Assembly: GCA_963700495.1 (NCBI GenBank) | Contig: CAVOXT010000006.1 | Coordinates: forward strand, 496,001 to 560,000 | DNA length: 64,000 nucleotides | From: JACCTU01 sp963700495 | GTDB taxonomy: Bacteria > Actinomycetota > Thermoleophilia > Gaiellales > Gaiellaceae | Direction of reading: 5' to 3' | Shown here: piece by piece, positions 44,589-54,086 of the stretch | Layout of the letters: every line of letters starts with the position of its first letter | Position numbering within the stretch: the stretch's first letter is position 1 | The notes under the pieces: model-generated | The model's database searches: none | What the model was told of the DNA's origin: nothing | The model's input: only the letters and a program-made list of their open reading frames with translations | Position numbers and translations under genes: made by a program

Positions 44589-47348
44589 CTACTCGGAGAG
44601 GGGAACCGTCCCGTCTGCGACGAGGGCCGCGAGCTCGCTCCGCGACCTGATGCCGAGCTTGCGATAGATCCGCGTGAGGTGCGCCTCGACGGTCGAGACG
44701 CTCATGAACAGGTCGCTTCCGATCTCGCGGTTCCTCTTGCCGCGCGCGACGAGCGCGGCAACCCGGCGTTCCGCCGCGGTCAGCTCGCCTTCCGCACGGC
44801 CCGGGGCCGCGCGCTCGAGGTCCTCGGCCGCCCGGGCCTTCCAGAGCGTTGCACCGACCTCCTCGAAGCGGTTGCGCGCATCTGCGAGGGCGTCGGCGGC
44901 GAGCGTCCGGTGGCCACCGCGGAGAAGGGCTCGGCCGTGCCCGAGCACGGCACGGGCGGCATCGAGGCGGAAGCCCATCCGATCGAAGGCGGCTGCGGCG
45001 TCGCGGAGCAGCGGAGCTGCCGGATCCGGTTCGCGGCTCGCGGCGAGAAGCACACCGCGGGCGCGGTCGGCGAGCGCCCGAGCGAACGGGTTGTCCAGGG
45101 CGAGCGCCTGGCGCTCGAGGCGCTCGAGCAGCACCTCTGCGGCTGCGATGTCGCCCGCGCCGGCCAGCGCCTCCACGCCGTCGGGGAGAGCCGGGATCGC
45201 GGCGGGCTGCGCAATGCCCATCTCCTCGAGCAGCTCCGCTGCGCCCGACAACTCGCGTGCCGCGGTCGCGTTATCACCCTCCGAGAGCGCGAGCAGCCCG
45301 AGCAGGCAATGCGCCCGCGCGATCGTGGGCCGCTCCCCCCGGCCCGTCGCCCACTCCAGAATCTGGTCGAGGGTCGACCGAGCTTCCTCGGCTCGGCCTT
45401 GCCAGGCCGCGAGGAACGCAAGCGGATAGAGGATCCAGCCCTCGACGTGCGTGTCTTCGTTGTCGCGCGCCGCCTCGAGCGCCTCGTGGACAAGCTCGTC
45501 CGCTCTCGTCAAGTTGCCGCGGTAGCACTCGAGCGAGGCAAGTTGGTACAGGGTGTACGGACGGATGCGCTCGTTGCCCGAGTCGGCCGCGCCTGCGTGC
45601 CACGACTCCCACAGGGCACTCGCCGTCTCGAGATCGCCGCTCTGGCGGTACTGGGTGGCGGCCAGACCGCGCGGGCCTGCCCAGAGGAGCGGCTTGCCGA
45701 TCTGCTCTTCCAGCTCGATCGCCCGCTCGAGCAGGTCCGGCCGGGGCGAGCCTGCGAGTGACGACATGGTCGCGAGCCCGGCCGTGACGGACATCTCGAG
45801 CTCCCCATCCCCCGTCCTCTCGGCGATCTCCAGCGCCTGGCGGGCAAACTCGATTCCCTCGGCCAGATAGCCGCGGAAGTGGCCGCGCAGCCAGCCGAGC
45901 ACGTCCAGCACGCGGCCGCGCAGCAGCTCGTCGTCGCCGGCGTCGGCGACCGCCTGCACCAGGAACGCGTCGCCCGTCTCGAGGTCGTCGTTCTCCAGCT
46001 GTGCGCGCTGGACGAGCACCTCCGCGCGACCGGGCCCCGGAGGGAGCACCGCCACCAGCCGGTCTGCCAGTGCCAGCGCCCGGCCGACCTCTCCGGCGGC
46101 CGAGGCGTGCGCGATCTCCGCCAAGCCTCGGCGGAGGGCCGAATCCGGGTCGTCGCTCGGCGTCAGCCTGAAGCTGTGCCCGGCGAGCTCCGCGGCGAGG
46201 TCAAAAGCCCTGCGCTCGCCCGCCCGTTCCGCAGCCTCTTCGAGCAGCGCCGCGATCTGCGCGTCGGGCTCGTCCGTCGAGAGAGCGAGGTGGCGCGCCC
46301 GCACGTCGGGGTCGGACCCCTCGCTCGCCAGCCGTGCGTGCAGCGCGCGGCGTGCGAGCGGGGTCATCCGGTGGTACACGACGGAGCCGACGAGAGGGTG
46401 CGTGAACCGCACCTCGAGGTTCTCCCCCACGACGAGCAGGCCCTGCTCGTGCGCGTCGGCGAGCAGCCGGTCGACGTCCGCCTCGGGCAGTGCGCTCCTC
46501 AGCGTGCTCACCGACGTCCGCCCGAGCGCGGAGGCGGTCTCGAGCAGCGGCGCGAGCTCGGCCGGAACGGTCTCGAGCCGCCCGGCAATCGCCGCCTGCA
46601 GCGAGTCCGGAAGCGGGAGCCCGTGCGCTCCGTCCTGGGATACCCCGCCGCTCACGACGGCGCGGGCAAGCTCCATCGCGTAGAGCGGGTTTCCACCCGA
46701 GACCTCGTGGATCCGCCGCAACGTCGGACGCGAGATCGAGCTGACCGAGCCCGCAAGGACGTGGCGGAGCTCGCCCAGGGTGAGCGGGCCGAGCTCGAGC
46801 ACCTGGCACCGGTCGGGGGAGAGCGTGCCGGCAACGTCCAGCGGCTCGTCCTCACCCGAGCCGAGCCGCGTTGCCGCGAGCAGACCGATGCGCTCGTGTT
46901 CGAGCCTGCGCAGGGAATAGCGGAGTGTGCGTGCGGAAGTCGAGTCCAGCCATTGCGCGTCGTCGATCGCCACGACGACCGGCCGGCTCTCGGCAAGTCG
47001 CCGTAGCGCTTCGAGGACCGCGCGGCCCCGGACGATCGGATCGACCTCCGGGTCGAACAGCGACGGTTCCGGGTCAGTCTGCTCGAAGAGGTCGACGAGG
47101 CCCCCGAGCGCGAACGGCATCTCCTCCTCGGCGGGCCTGGTGAGCAGCACGTGGTACTCCGCCTGCCGGCAGCGTTCGACGGCACTGCGCCAGAGCGTGG
47201 TCTTCCCGATGCCCGCCTCGCCCTTGATCAGGAGCGCTCGCGGGCCCTCGGAAACCGCCCGCGCGAACGCCTCGATCCCAATCGACTCGGCGTCGCGACC
47301 GACGACGTGCGCGGGACCGCCAGGTACGAGGGTGGCAACCTCGCCCAC
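44589..47348 (-). CDS. LuxR-family AAA ATPase regulator (LAL type), copy 4
   Basis: An intact 919-residue LAL regulator. Walker A is GEAGIGKTT (residues 43-51), and Walker B is VVVAIDDAQWLDS. A long TPR-like helical region follows, and the C-terminal LuxR helix-turn-helix is LTAAERRVAALVARGKRNRE then SVSTVEAHLTRIYRKLGIRS. It is not a close copy of the 28-33 kb pair. Its target is unknown. The 228 bases between it and the TetR gene stop (47349-47576) hold no convincing gene. Confidence 0.93.
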   Translation of the reverse strand: MGEVATLVPGGPAHVVGRDAESIGIEAFARAVSEGPRALLIKGEAGIGKTTLWRSAVERCRQAEYHVLLTRPAEEEMPFALGGLVDLFEQTDPEPSLFDPEVDPIVRGRAVLEALRRLAESRPVVVAIDDAQWLDSTSARTLRYSLRRLEHERIGLLAATRLGSGEDEPLDVAGTLSPDRCQVLELGPLTLGELRHVLAGSVSSISRPTLRRIHEVSGGNPLYAMELARAVVSGGVSQDGAHGLPLPDSLQAAIAGRLETVPAELAPLLETASALGRTSVSTLRSALPEADVDRLLADAHEQGLLVVGENLEVRFTHPLVGSVVYHRMTPLARRALHARLASEGSDPDVRARHLALSTDEPDAQIAALLEEAAERAGERRAFDLAAELAGHSFRLTPSDDPDSALRRGLAEIAHASAAGEVGRALALADRLVAVLPPGPGRAEVLVQRAQLENDDLETGDAFLVQAVADAGDDELLRGRVLDVLGWLRGHFRGYLAEGIEFARQALEIAERTGDGELEMSVTAGLATMSSLAGSPRPDLLERAIELEEQIGKPLLWAGPRGLAATQYRQSGDLETASALWESWHAGAADSGNERIRPYTLYQLASLECYRGNLTRADELVHEALEAARDNEDTHVEGWILYPLAFLAAWQGRAEEARSTLDQILEWATGRGERPTIARAHCLLGLLALSEGDNATAARELSGAAELLEEMGIAQPAAIPALPDGVEALAGAGDIAAAEVLLERLERQALALDNPFARALADRARGVLLAASREPDPAAPLLRDAAAAFDRMGFRLDAARAVLGHGRALLRGGHRTLAADALADARNRFEEVGATLWKARAAEDLERAAPGRAEGELTAAERRVAALVARGKRNREIGSDLFMSVSTVEAHLTRIYRKLGIRSRSELAALVADGTVPLSE

Positions 47349-47576
47349 GTCCCGAGTATAGGACGGCGGTTCGGCGCCTTCTAGACGGCGGACTCTCGGC
47401 GCAGCGCATGCCGGAGCGCGTCGAGAAGCGCCGGGAGTGCGAGCTGCGCGGTCTCGGGCAGACGCCCGACGGGTTCCACACGCGCGAGACTAGCCGCGCC
47501 CTCGTTCGAGAGACGCGGGGATCTGACGGCAGACTCGGTCTGCACGTCAGTGTTTGTGTCGCCGGCGGGCGAGTTC

Positions 47577-48257
47577 TTACGCTGCGCGACCGCGGCGGCC
47601 GACGCGTTGCTCGCGCAGCGACTGCATCGCCACGTGCAGTTGCGCGTCGGAGAGCGGCGGCTCTGCCTGCGTGGTCGCCGCTTCTGCGCGGAGCCCGTCG
47701 AGGAGCAGGTGCAATGGGCGCCGCCAGGCGTTCGGCGCGATCTCAGCTGTGGCATCGATCACCGGCCTGAACGACCAGAACAGCAGGGCGAGATCGGCAA
47801 AGGTGAAGTCGTCGCGGAGCTCGCCCTCCTCGCGGGCTCGCTCGAGTACCTGCTCGAACAGCTGGCGCATCGTCTCGCGTCCGCTTGCGAGCTTGCCTTC
47901 TCCCGGCGGGTAGCGCATAAGGACGTCTTTGAGCACGCGGTCGCCGGCCTGGAGCTCCAGCGTGCCTTCGAGCAGGTGAACGAGCGCGCTCCAGCCGTCA
48001 GGTTCGGCCGAAGCCGTCTCGGCGATCGCGACGAGCTCGCCGATGCGGCGCTCGAAGATCGCCTCGACGAGTGCCTCACGCGTGGCGAAGTGCCGGTAGA
48101 GCGTGCCGATTCCCACACCGGCCCGGCGCGCGATCTCCTCGAGCGAAGCCTCCACTCCCTGCTCTGCGAACACCTCGCGGGCCGCCGCGACGAGCAGCTC
48201 GTGGTTTCGCCGCGCGTCGCTGCGTTGTCCTGACTGCTCGCCGGCGATCGTGCTCAT
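47577..48257 (-). CDS. TetR-family transcriptional regulator
   Basis: A 226-residue repressor with the TetR DNA-binding domain in residues 18-65: LLVAAAREVFAEQGVEASLE, IARRAGVGIGTLYRHFATRE. The C-terminal helices form the ligand pocket (LVHLLEGTLELQAGDRVLKD). It is divergent from the DHA2 exporter at 48314, with a palindrome at 48275-48297 between them. It very probably represses that exporter and itself until a drug binds. Confidence 0.93.
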   Translation of the reverse strand: MSTIAGEQSGQRSDARRNHELLVAAAREVFAEQGVEASLEEIARRAGVGIGTLYRHFATREALVEAIFERRIGELVAIAETASAEPDGWSALVHLLEGTLELQAGDRVLKDVLMRYPPGEGKLASGRETMRQLFEQVLERAREEGELRDDFTFADLALLFWSFRPVIDATAEIAPNAWRRPLHLLLDGLRAEAATTQAEPPLSDAQLHVAMQSLREQRVGRRGRAA

Positions 48258-48274
48258 GCCTCAAGGCTAGCAGG

Positions 48275-48297
48275 AAACCGGAGGCTCCCTCCGGTTT
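48275..48297. promoter_or_regulatory. TetR-type operator palindrome
   Basis: AAACCGGAG (48275-48283) and CTCCGGTTT (48289-48297) form a perfect 9-bp inverted repeat with a 5-base spacer. It is centred between the divergent TetR and exporter starts (48257 and 48314). Confidence 0.75.
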
Positions 48298-48313
48298 GTG
48301 CTACCGTCGGACG

Positions 48314-49918
48314 ATGAGCGCTCGAGGAGACATTTCCGAGGCGGCAATACCGGAAACCGACGCGCCGCTCGTCGGACGCGCGCTCACGACGGTCTTCGCC
48401 GCGCTGATGCTCGGCATGTTCCTCGCAGCGCTCGACCAGACGATCGTCTCGACCGCGCTGCCGACGATCGTCGGCGACCTGGGCGGCCTCAACCACCTCT
48501 CGTGGGTCGTCACCGCGTACCTGCTCGCCGCCACGGTCTCGACCCCGATCTACGGCAAGCTCGGCGACATGTACGGGCGCAAGCCCGTCTTCCTCGTCGC
48601 GATCCTGATCTTCCTCGCCGGCTCGCTGCTCGCGGGCCTGAGCCAGTCGATGGGCCAGTTGATCGCATTCCGCGCACTCCAGGGCGCCGGCGCCGGCGGG
48701 CTGATGGTCAGCGCGCAGGCGATCATCGCCGACATCGTCCCGCCACGGCAGCGCGGCCGCTACATGGGGCTGATCGGCGCCGTCTTCGCCGTCGCGTCGG
48801 TCGCCGGGCCGCTGCTCGGCGGCTTCTTCGTCGACCAGCTGTCCTGGCGCTGGGTCTTCTACGTCAACATGCCGGTCGGCGCGCTCGCGATCCTGATCGT
48901 GGTCTTCCGGCTCCACCTGCACACGCCGCAGACACGGCACCGGATCGACTACCTCGGCGCCACCCTCCTCAGCGGCGGCGTCGGTGCACTGATCCTGCTC
49001 ACCAGCTGGGGCGGCATCGAGTACTCGTGGGGCTCGTCGATCATCGTCGGGCTCGGCATCGCAGGCGTGGCGTTGCTCGCCGTCTTCCTCTGGCAGGAAC
49101 GCAGGGCCCCGGAACCGATCCTGCCGCTCAGCCTCTTCCGCTCCAGCGTCTTCAACGTCTCGAGCGCGATGGGCGCGACGATCGGGATGGCGATGTTCGG
49201 CGCGATCATCTTCATCCCGCTGTATCTGCAGATCGTCTACGGCGCCACCGCGACCAGCTCCGGGCTGCGAATGCTGCCGCTGATGGTCGGCCTGCTCGTC
49301 GCTGCGGTCGCCTCCGGCCGCGCGATCAGCCGCATCGGCCGCTACAAGATCTTCCCGATCGCGGGCACGGCGACCCTCGTCGTCGGCATGTTCCTCCTCT
49401 CCCGACTCGCCGTCGACACCCCGCCCTGGGTCGCGTCCGTCTACATGCTCGTCGTCGGTGTCGGCATCGGGCTCGTGATGCAGGTGCTCGTCCTCGTCGT
49501 CCAGAACGATGCCCAACCGGAGAACATCGGTGTCGCGACTTCGACCGCCACGTTCTTCCGCTCGGTCGGTGGCTCCTTCGGCGTTGCCATCTTCGGCGCA
49601 ATCTTTGCGACGCGCCTCTCCGACCAGCTCGCCCTCCTTCCCGCCAACGTCGTCGCCAGCGTGGGGAGCGGCGTCCAGGTCAGCCCCGCCACGATCCGAC
49701 AGCTCCCGCCGGCCGTGCACACCGAGTTCCTCGAAGCCTTCGCGCACGCCCTGCACGGCGTCTTCCTCTGGGGCCTGGCGATCGCCGTCATCCCGTTCAT
49801 CCTCTCGTGGTTCCTCAAAGAGGTGCCCCTGCGCACGACGCTGCACCGGACGGAGGATCCCGACGCCGAAGCGCCTATGCCCGTCGAGCCCTACGCGCAG
49901 GCGGGTGCCGCCGGCTGA
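48314..49918 (+). CDS. DHA2-family MFS multidrug exporter (EmrB/QacA type)
   Basis: A 534-residue transporter with about 14 transmembrane helices. The start region has ALDQTIVSTALPTIVGDLGG (the D1 motif of the 14-helix family), motif A is GKLGDMYGRKPVFLV, and motif C is SVAGPLLGGFFVDQLSWRW. It expels drugs in exchange for protons and is probably regulated by the divergent TetR protein. It is unrelated at close range to the exporter at 16368 beyond the family. Confidence 0.95.
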   Translation: MSARGDISEAAIPETDAPLVGRALTTVFAALMLGMFLAALDQTIVSTALPTIVGDLGGLNHLSWVVTAYLLAATVSTPIYGKLGDMYGRKPVFLVAILIFLAGSLLAGLSQSMGQLIAFRALQGAGAGGLMVSAQAIIADIVPPRQRGRYMGLIGAVFAVASVAGPLLGGFFVDQLSWRWVFYVNMPVGALAILIVVFRLHLHTPQTRHRIDYLGATLLSGGVGALILLTSWGGIEYSWGSSIIVGLGIAGVALLAVFLWQERRAPEPILPLSLFRSSVFNVSSAMGATIGMAMFGAIIFIPLYLQIVYGATATSSGLRMLPLMVGLLVAAVASGRAISRIGRYKIFPIAGTATLVVGMFLLSRLAVDTPPWVASVYMLVVGVGIGLVMQVLVLVVQNDAQPENIGVATSTATFFRSVGGSFGVAIFGAIFATRLSDQLALLPANVVASVGSGVQVSPATIRQLPPAVHTEFLEAFAHALHGVFLWGLAIAVIPFILSWFLKEVPLRTTLHRTEDPDAEAPMPVEPYAQAGAAG

Positions 49919-49922
49919 GGCG

Positions 49923-50717
49923 TCAACGGGCGAGCCACTCGCCGAGCGGCACCCTCGCCGCCAGTGACGAGAGGTCGCCCGAGTCGCGAATCGCCGTCGC
50001 CGCGTCGGCCATCGCGCGCACCGCAACCCAGGCAAGGCCGCCGCCGACGCTGACGCGGCGCGCGCCGGCATCGACGATCTCCGCGAGCGACAGACCCGGC
50101 AGAGCGAGGACGTTCACCGGTTTCGACACGGCCCGGCAGACGGCGCTGATCTCCCCGGCGCTTCGCAGCCCCGGCGCATAGAGGACGTCGGCGCCGGCCC
50201 GCTCGAAGGCTTGCAGGCGCGCGATCGTCGCCTCGAGATCGGGGTTGCCGCGGATGTGGTTCTCGGCTCGCGCGGTCAGCGTGAACGGGAAGGGCAGGTC
50301 GCGTGCCGCCTCCACCGCGGCTGCGACTCTCTCGACGGCGTGCTGGAGCTCGTAGATGTGTCCGCCGGGGTCGAAGTCCTCGATCGAGCCGCCGACCGCC
50401 CCGGCCTCGGCGACGCGGCTGATCGCGAGCGCGGCGCTCGCCGGGTCGGGTCCATAGCCGTTCTCGAGATCGACCGACAGCGGAAGGTCCGTCGCCTCGT
50501 CGAGCACAGCAGCATGCGCGGCGACCTCGTCCAAGGTGACGCTGCCGTCCAGACGCCCGAGCGTGAACGCGAAGCCGGAGCTGGTGGTGGCGAGCGCCTT
50601 GAACCCGAGTGCCGCCAGCACCCGGGCGGAACCGGCATCCCACGGGTTCGGAAGCACGAACGCCTCACCGGAGTGCAGCGCTCGGAACGCCTCCGCCTTC
50701 TTCTCCTGCCTGGTCAT
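49923..50717 (-). CDS. PEP mutase/isocitrate lyase superfamily protein
   Basis: A 264-residue TIM-barrel protein. PNPWDAGSARVLAALGFKAL is the typical start of the PEP phosphonomutase-like group, SVDLENGYGPDP the metal-binding region, and SIEDFDPGGHIYE the second acidic block. TARAENHIRGNPDLEATIAR follows. The KKCGH catalytic motif of isocitrate lyase is absent. Members include phosphonopyruvate hydrolase, oxaloacetate decarboxylase and uncharacterised lyases. It is convergent with the exporter, with only 4 bases between stops. Confidence 0.88.
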   Translation of the reverse strand: MTRQEKKAEAFRALHSGEAFVLPNPWDAGSARVLAALGFKALATTSSGFAFTLGRLDGSVTLDEVAAHAAVLDEATDLPLSVDLENGYGPDPASAALAISRVAEAGAVGGSIEDFDPGGHIYELQHAVERVAAAVEAARDLPFPFTLTARAENHIRGNPDLEATIARLQAFERAGADVLYAPGLRSAGEISAVCRAVSKPVNVLALPGLSLAEIVDAGARRVSVGGGLAWVAVRAMADAATAIRDSGDLSSLAARVPLGEWLAR

Positions 50718-50824
50718 CGAGTCGAGAGGAGCCAGGTGCCCATCGTAGATCCGCGGCGGGCGATGAGTTCACGGACGCACCATGGTCTTATCCGTGGACA
50801 CCGATCAGGAAGGGACGTGTGACG

Positions 50825-51472
50825 ATGCCACGACTCACGTTGGACATCACGATGTCGCTCGACGGCTTCATCGCCGGGCCGAACCAGACCATCGAGCAGC
50901 CGCTCGGCGAGGGCGGCGAGCGCCTGCACGAGTGGGCCATCCGGCTCGCGTGCTGGCGCGAGCGCCACGGCCTGCCCGGCGGAGAGACCGGCGGGGACAA
51001 CGAGGTGATCGAGGAGTCGCTCCGCTCGACCGGTGCGGTCGTGATGGGCAGGCGGATGTTTAGCAGCGGAGAGGGCGCCTGGGAGGACGACCCTCTCGCT
51101 GACGGCTGGTGGGGAGACGAGCCGCCGTTCCGTGTGCCGGTGTTCATCCTGACCCACCATCCGCGCGAGACCGTCGTCAAGCAAGGCGGAACGACGTTCA
51201 CTTTCGTCACCGACGGCATCGAATCGGCGCTCGAGCAGGCTCGCGCAGCGGCCGGCGACAAGGACGTCGCGGTCGCGGGTGGCGCGACCGTCGTTCAGCA
51301 GTACCTGAGAGCGGGACTACTCGACGAACTGCAGATCCACGTAGCCCCGATGCTCCTGCGCGACGGCGTTCGTCTCTTCGACGATCTCGGCTCGGACCCG
51401 ATCGAGCTCGAGCCCATGAGGGTGGTCGAGTCCCCCAACATCACCCATCTCAGGTTTCGAACGGTGAAGTGA
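50825..51472 (+). CDS. Dihydrofolate reductase-like (RibD C-terminal) protein 1
   Basis: A 215-residue protein from ATG 50825. It starts LTLDITMSLDGFIAGPNQTI, has VVMGRRMFSSGEGAWEDDPL, then FILTHHPRETVV and DVAVAGGATVVQQYLRAGLL, DELQIHVAPMLLRDGVRLF: the full RibD_C/DHFR-like pattern. These NADPH-binding proteins are widespread in actinobacteria and their substrate is usually unknown. A relative lies at 56158. Confidence 0.9.
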   Translation: MPRLTLDITMSLDGFIAGPNQTIEQPLGEGGERLHEWAIRLACWRERHGLPGGETGGDNEVIEESLRSTGAVVMGRRMFSSGEGAWEDDPLADGWWGDEPPFRVPVFILTHHPRETVVKQGGTTFTFVTDGIESALEQARAAAGDKDVAVAGGATVVQQYLRAGLLDELQIHVAPMLLRDGVRLFDDLGSDPIELEPMRVVESPNITHLRFRTVK

Positions 51473-51494
51473 GAGCCGGCGAGAGCTAACGGGT

Positions 51495-52239
51495 CTATGG
51501 TCTGACCTGCAGCAGCACGTCGGGTCGAATGCCCAAGCTGTCCGCTGAACGGCCTGTCCTGAGCTGCGATCAACACGAGGGAGATCGCGACCGCGGATGC
51601 GAACAGCCACATCGCGATACCGGCGGTGAGCCGATCGCCGCTGTGGACGAACGCGATGGTGAGCAGCGTGAGCAGGGCGACGAGGATCACGCCCGTCCAC
51701 TTGACCCAGTTGACCCGCGACTCGCTGACGATGATGCGTTGACGCCGCGCGTCGAGAGCGTCTTGCAGCGACGCGACGATCTCGCGCTGGGCAGTCTTCT
51801 GACCCTCGCCCTTGGGGACGAGATGGAGGGCGAGTTGCAACGCCTCGCCGAGTGCAGTCGGCACCACAGTCAGCGTGGCGCTCCCTTTGGCCATGGCAGG
51901 CCACTCCTGGGTCGCGGCTTCGTCAATGTGACGCCGCACGAGCGCGCGCATCTGAGTCTCGGGCTCTGCGGGGAAGCTCTCGGCCAGGAGGACCACCGAA
52001 CGCAGTGCACTCGCCTCACGGTTCACCGCAAGCTGGGCCCGATCGGCGTCGCTCCAGACCTGGGCGGCGAGAAATCCGACGATGAGGCCGAAGAGCAGGC
52101 CCATCGGCGGCAGCATCCCGGACGAGACTCCCTTGAATGCCTCGCCACGCCGGCCCACGGCGAGGGCCATCACCCCCAGATAGACCGCCGCCGCAACGAC
52201 ATACGTCGCTGTGAACACGACAAGAGCCAGCCATCCCAC
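51495..52239 (-). CDS. DUF4239 membrane protein (one frameshift at the end)
   Basis: About 247 residues starting at GTG 52239. A transmembrane helix at residues 3-27 (ALVVFTATYVVAAAVYLGVM) and another around 43-60 precede the conserved cytosolic block VWSDADRAQLAVNREASALR. Two further helices lie near the end (WTGVILVALLTLLTIAFVHS, MWLFASAVAISLVLI). The end is in another frame; dropping one base of the CCC at 51532-51534 gives GQLGIRPDVLLQVRP and a stop at 51495, which fits the family end. The function of DUF4239 is unknown. Confidence 0.8.
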
Positions 52240-52281
52240 CGGCAGCTCATGGAGCCATTCGCTCGTGCTTCCCTCCCTCCG

Positions 52282-53055
52282 TTACGTGAAGGCGTTGACC
52301 GCCCGCGCTACGACGAGACCGAAGAGCACGAGCGCAACGGTCGACTGCACGAGCATCGTGGACTTGGCCCGGTGGGTGAGCGGCATCACGTCGGTTGGGC
52401 TGAACGCCGTCGCATTCGTGAAGCCGAGGTGTAGGTAGTCGACGAAGAGCGGCCGCCAACCCGGCTGCCCGAGCTCCGGGCTCATGTGCTGCGTGAACGC
52501 GAAGTCGCGATAGGGGCGCTCTCCGTATACCCGTGCGACCGGCCCTCCGCTGTCGAACAACCAGTACAGCAGCGCGAACGAGAGGTTGTTGCCGATCCAG
52601 ACGAGTGCAGCCGCTGCAAGAAGCATCCCGGGCGACTCCGTCACCTGTGCGCCTGTGATCAGGTTGTAGATGAGGAGCCCCGTCGCCCACAACGCGGCGA
52701 TCACGAGCACGAGCACGAGAACGAGCGGCAGGCGGAGCACCCACGGTGGGCGCCTCGCCAGACGTGTCGGGTCGACAACGAGCAACGCGATGAGCAGCAG
52801 CAGCTCGATCGTCGGCAACAGCCAGTGGACGCCGACGATCTCCTCATGGGGCAACCACAGCCGCAGACCGACGTTGAGCACCATGAACACCAGCAAGGCG
52901 ACAACAGGCGGCCAGCGCGACTCGAAGACCGGTCGTTGCTCCGTGTCGTCGTCCGTCAACGCCGCAACATTGGCGGCCTCACTGCGTGAGATCACGGTCG
53001 CAATGGTCGCACAGGCAAGAACACGATTGACCCGCACGCCGCTGGACAAGAGCAC
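52282..53055 (-). CDS. Polytopic membrane protein, DUF1345-like
   Basis: A 257-residue protein with about six hydrophobic helices. The last part, LHLGFTNATAFSPTDVMPLT, then HRAKSTMLVQSTVALVLFG, resembles the pore-region-like C-terminus of DUF1345 or two-helix potassium-channel-like proteins. The first 40 residues are polar and may be an over-long start. It lies 42 bases upstream of the DUF4239 gene in the same direction, so the two probably form an operon. Transport function is possible but unproven. Confidence 0.7.
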   Translation of the reverse strand: MLLSSGVRVNRVLACATIATVISRSEAANVAALTDDDTEQRPVFESRWPPVVALLVFMVLNVGLRLWLPHEEIVGVHWLLPTIELLLLIALLVVDPTRLARRPPWVLRLPLVLVLVLVIAALWATGLLIYNLITGAQVTESPGMLLAAAALVWIGNNLSFALLYWLFDSGGPVARVYGERPYRDFAFTQHMSPELGQPGWRPLFVDYLHLGFTNATAFSPTDVMPLTHRAKSTMLVQSTVALVLFGLVVARAVNAFT

Positions 53056-53067
53056 GGCGAGCGATAC

Positions 53068-54015
53068 TTGCCCCTGATGGCGTCAAGCGACGACGAACCT
53101 CGCTCCGGGCTGGCTGACGCCGCCGGGCGCGCTGCCTTCTTCCCGGCACGGGCGGCCGCGCGCGCCTGGCGAGGGCCACTCGAGGAGGCGGTCGACGAGG
53201 TTCTGTCGGCACCCGAGATCGCCCGCGTCATCGATCGTGCGCTCGCCGGCTCGCTGCCCGAGGAGTTCGCGCGCTCGCTCGTCCGCAACCGCGTGCTCGA
53301 ACGCATCGCCGCCGAGCTCGCGGCCAGCGGCGAGGTGGAGCGCCTCGTGAACGCGGCGCTCCGGAGTCCGCGGACGCTCGAGCTGACCGACAGAGTGCTC
53401 GCGAGCGACGAGACACAACGCGCTCTGCGCCACGTCGCCTCGAGCCCCGAGCTCCGCGATGCGATCTCCCGGCAGACCACGGGGCTCGCCGAGGAGGTGG
53501 TCGCCGGAGTTCGTGCCTCGGCCGTGCGGCTCGACGACCGGGCCGAGCACGCCGTGCGCCGCCCTCCGAGAGAGGAACGCCCGATCTACGGCGGGATCGC
53601 GACACGCGCGATCGCCCTCGCGACCGACGCGGTGGTCACGACCGTCCTGTTCACGTCGGCGGTCGGGATCGTCTCGCTGGTGGCCTCGCTGGTCGGAGGC
53701 CTGCGCCCGCAGTGGCTCGTCGGCGCGCTGCTCGCCTCAGGCTGGTTTCTGATCGCCGGCGCGTACTTCGTCCTCTTCTGGAGCTCGGCGGGGCAGACGC
53801 CGGGGATGCGGCTGCTGCGCGTGCGCGTTCGCGGCCCCGCGGGCGGCCCGCCGTCGATCGGTCGATCCCTCGTGCGCCTGGTCGGGCTCGTGCTTGCGAT
53901 CGTGCCCCTCTTCGCCGGCTTCATTCCTGTGCTCTTCAGCGAGCGCCGCCGCGGGCTCCCGGACTACCTCGCCGGAACCGTGGTCGTCTACGACGAGGCA
54001 TCGGCAGGTAGTTGA
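53068..54015 (+). CDS. RDD-family membrane protein with long N-terminal helical region
   Basis: A 315-residue protein. Residues 1-165 are charged amphipathic helices. Residues 170-310 are an RDD domain with about three membrane helices, including IATRAIALATDAVVTTVLFT (the ARxxD-type start of the domain) and SAGQTPGMRLLRVRV. The end is FSERRRGLPDYLAGTVVVYD. RDD proteins have been linked to ion exchange in some bacteria. An ATG at 53077 is an alternative start. Confidence 0.85.
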   Translation: MPLMASSDDEPRSGLADAAGRAAFFPARAAARAWRGPLEEAVDEVLSAPEIARVIDRALAGSLPEEFARSLVRNRVLERIAAELAASGEVERLVNAALRSPRTLELTDRVLASDETQRALRHVASSPELRDAISRQTTGLAEEVVAGVRASAVRLDDRAEHAVRRPPREERPIYGGIATRAIALATDAVVTTVLFTSAVGIVSLVASLVGGLRPQWLVGALLASGWFLIAGAYFVLFWSSAGQTPGMRLLRVRVRGPAGGPPSIGRSLVRLVGLVLAIVPLFAGFIPVLFSERRRGLPDYLAGTVVVYDEASAGS

Positions 54016-54086
54016 CCCCTACCCGCAGGCGGTTTAGCGTCGGGCCTCGCTATCGCTGACCCACTGGGGAAAGAGAGAGGGGAGAG

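Noticed and set aside
47381..47755. A minus-strand frame with a helical-looking C-terminus after the TetR gene
   Set aside because: Most of it overlaps the end of the TetR gene in another frame, and the remaining 40 codons match nothing I recognise.
48254..50071. A 605-codon open frame on the minus strand
   Set aside because: It is antisense to the DHA2 exporter, with an Asp/Arg/Glu/His-rich translation and no domain; the opposite frame has about 14 membrane helices.
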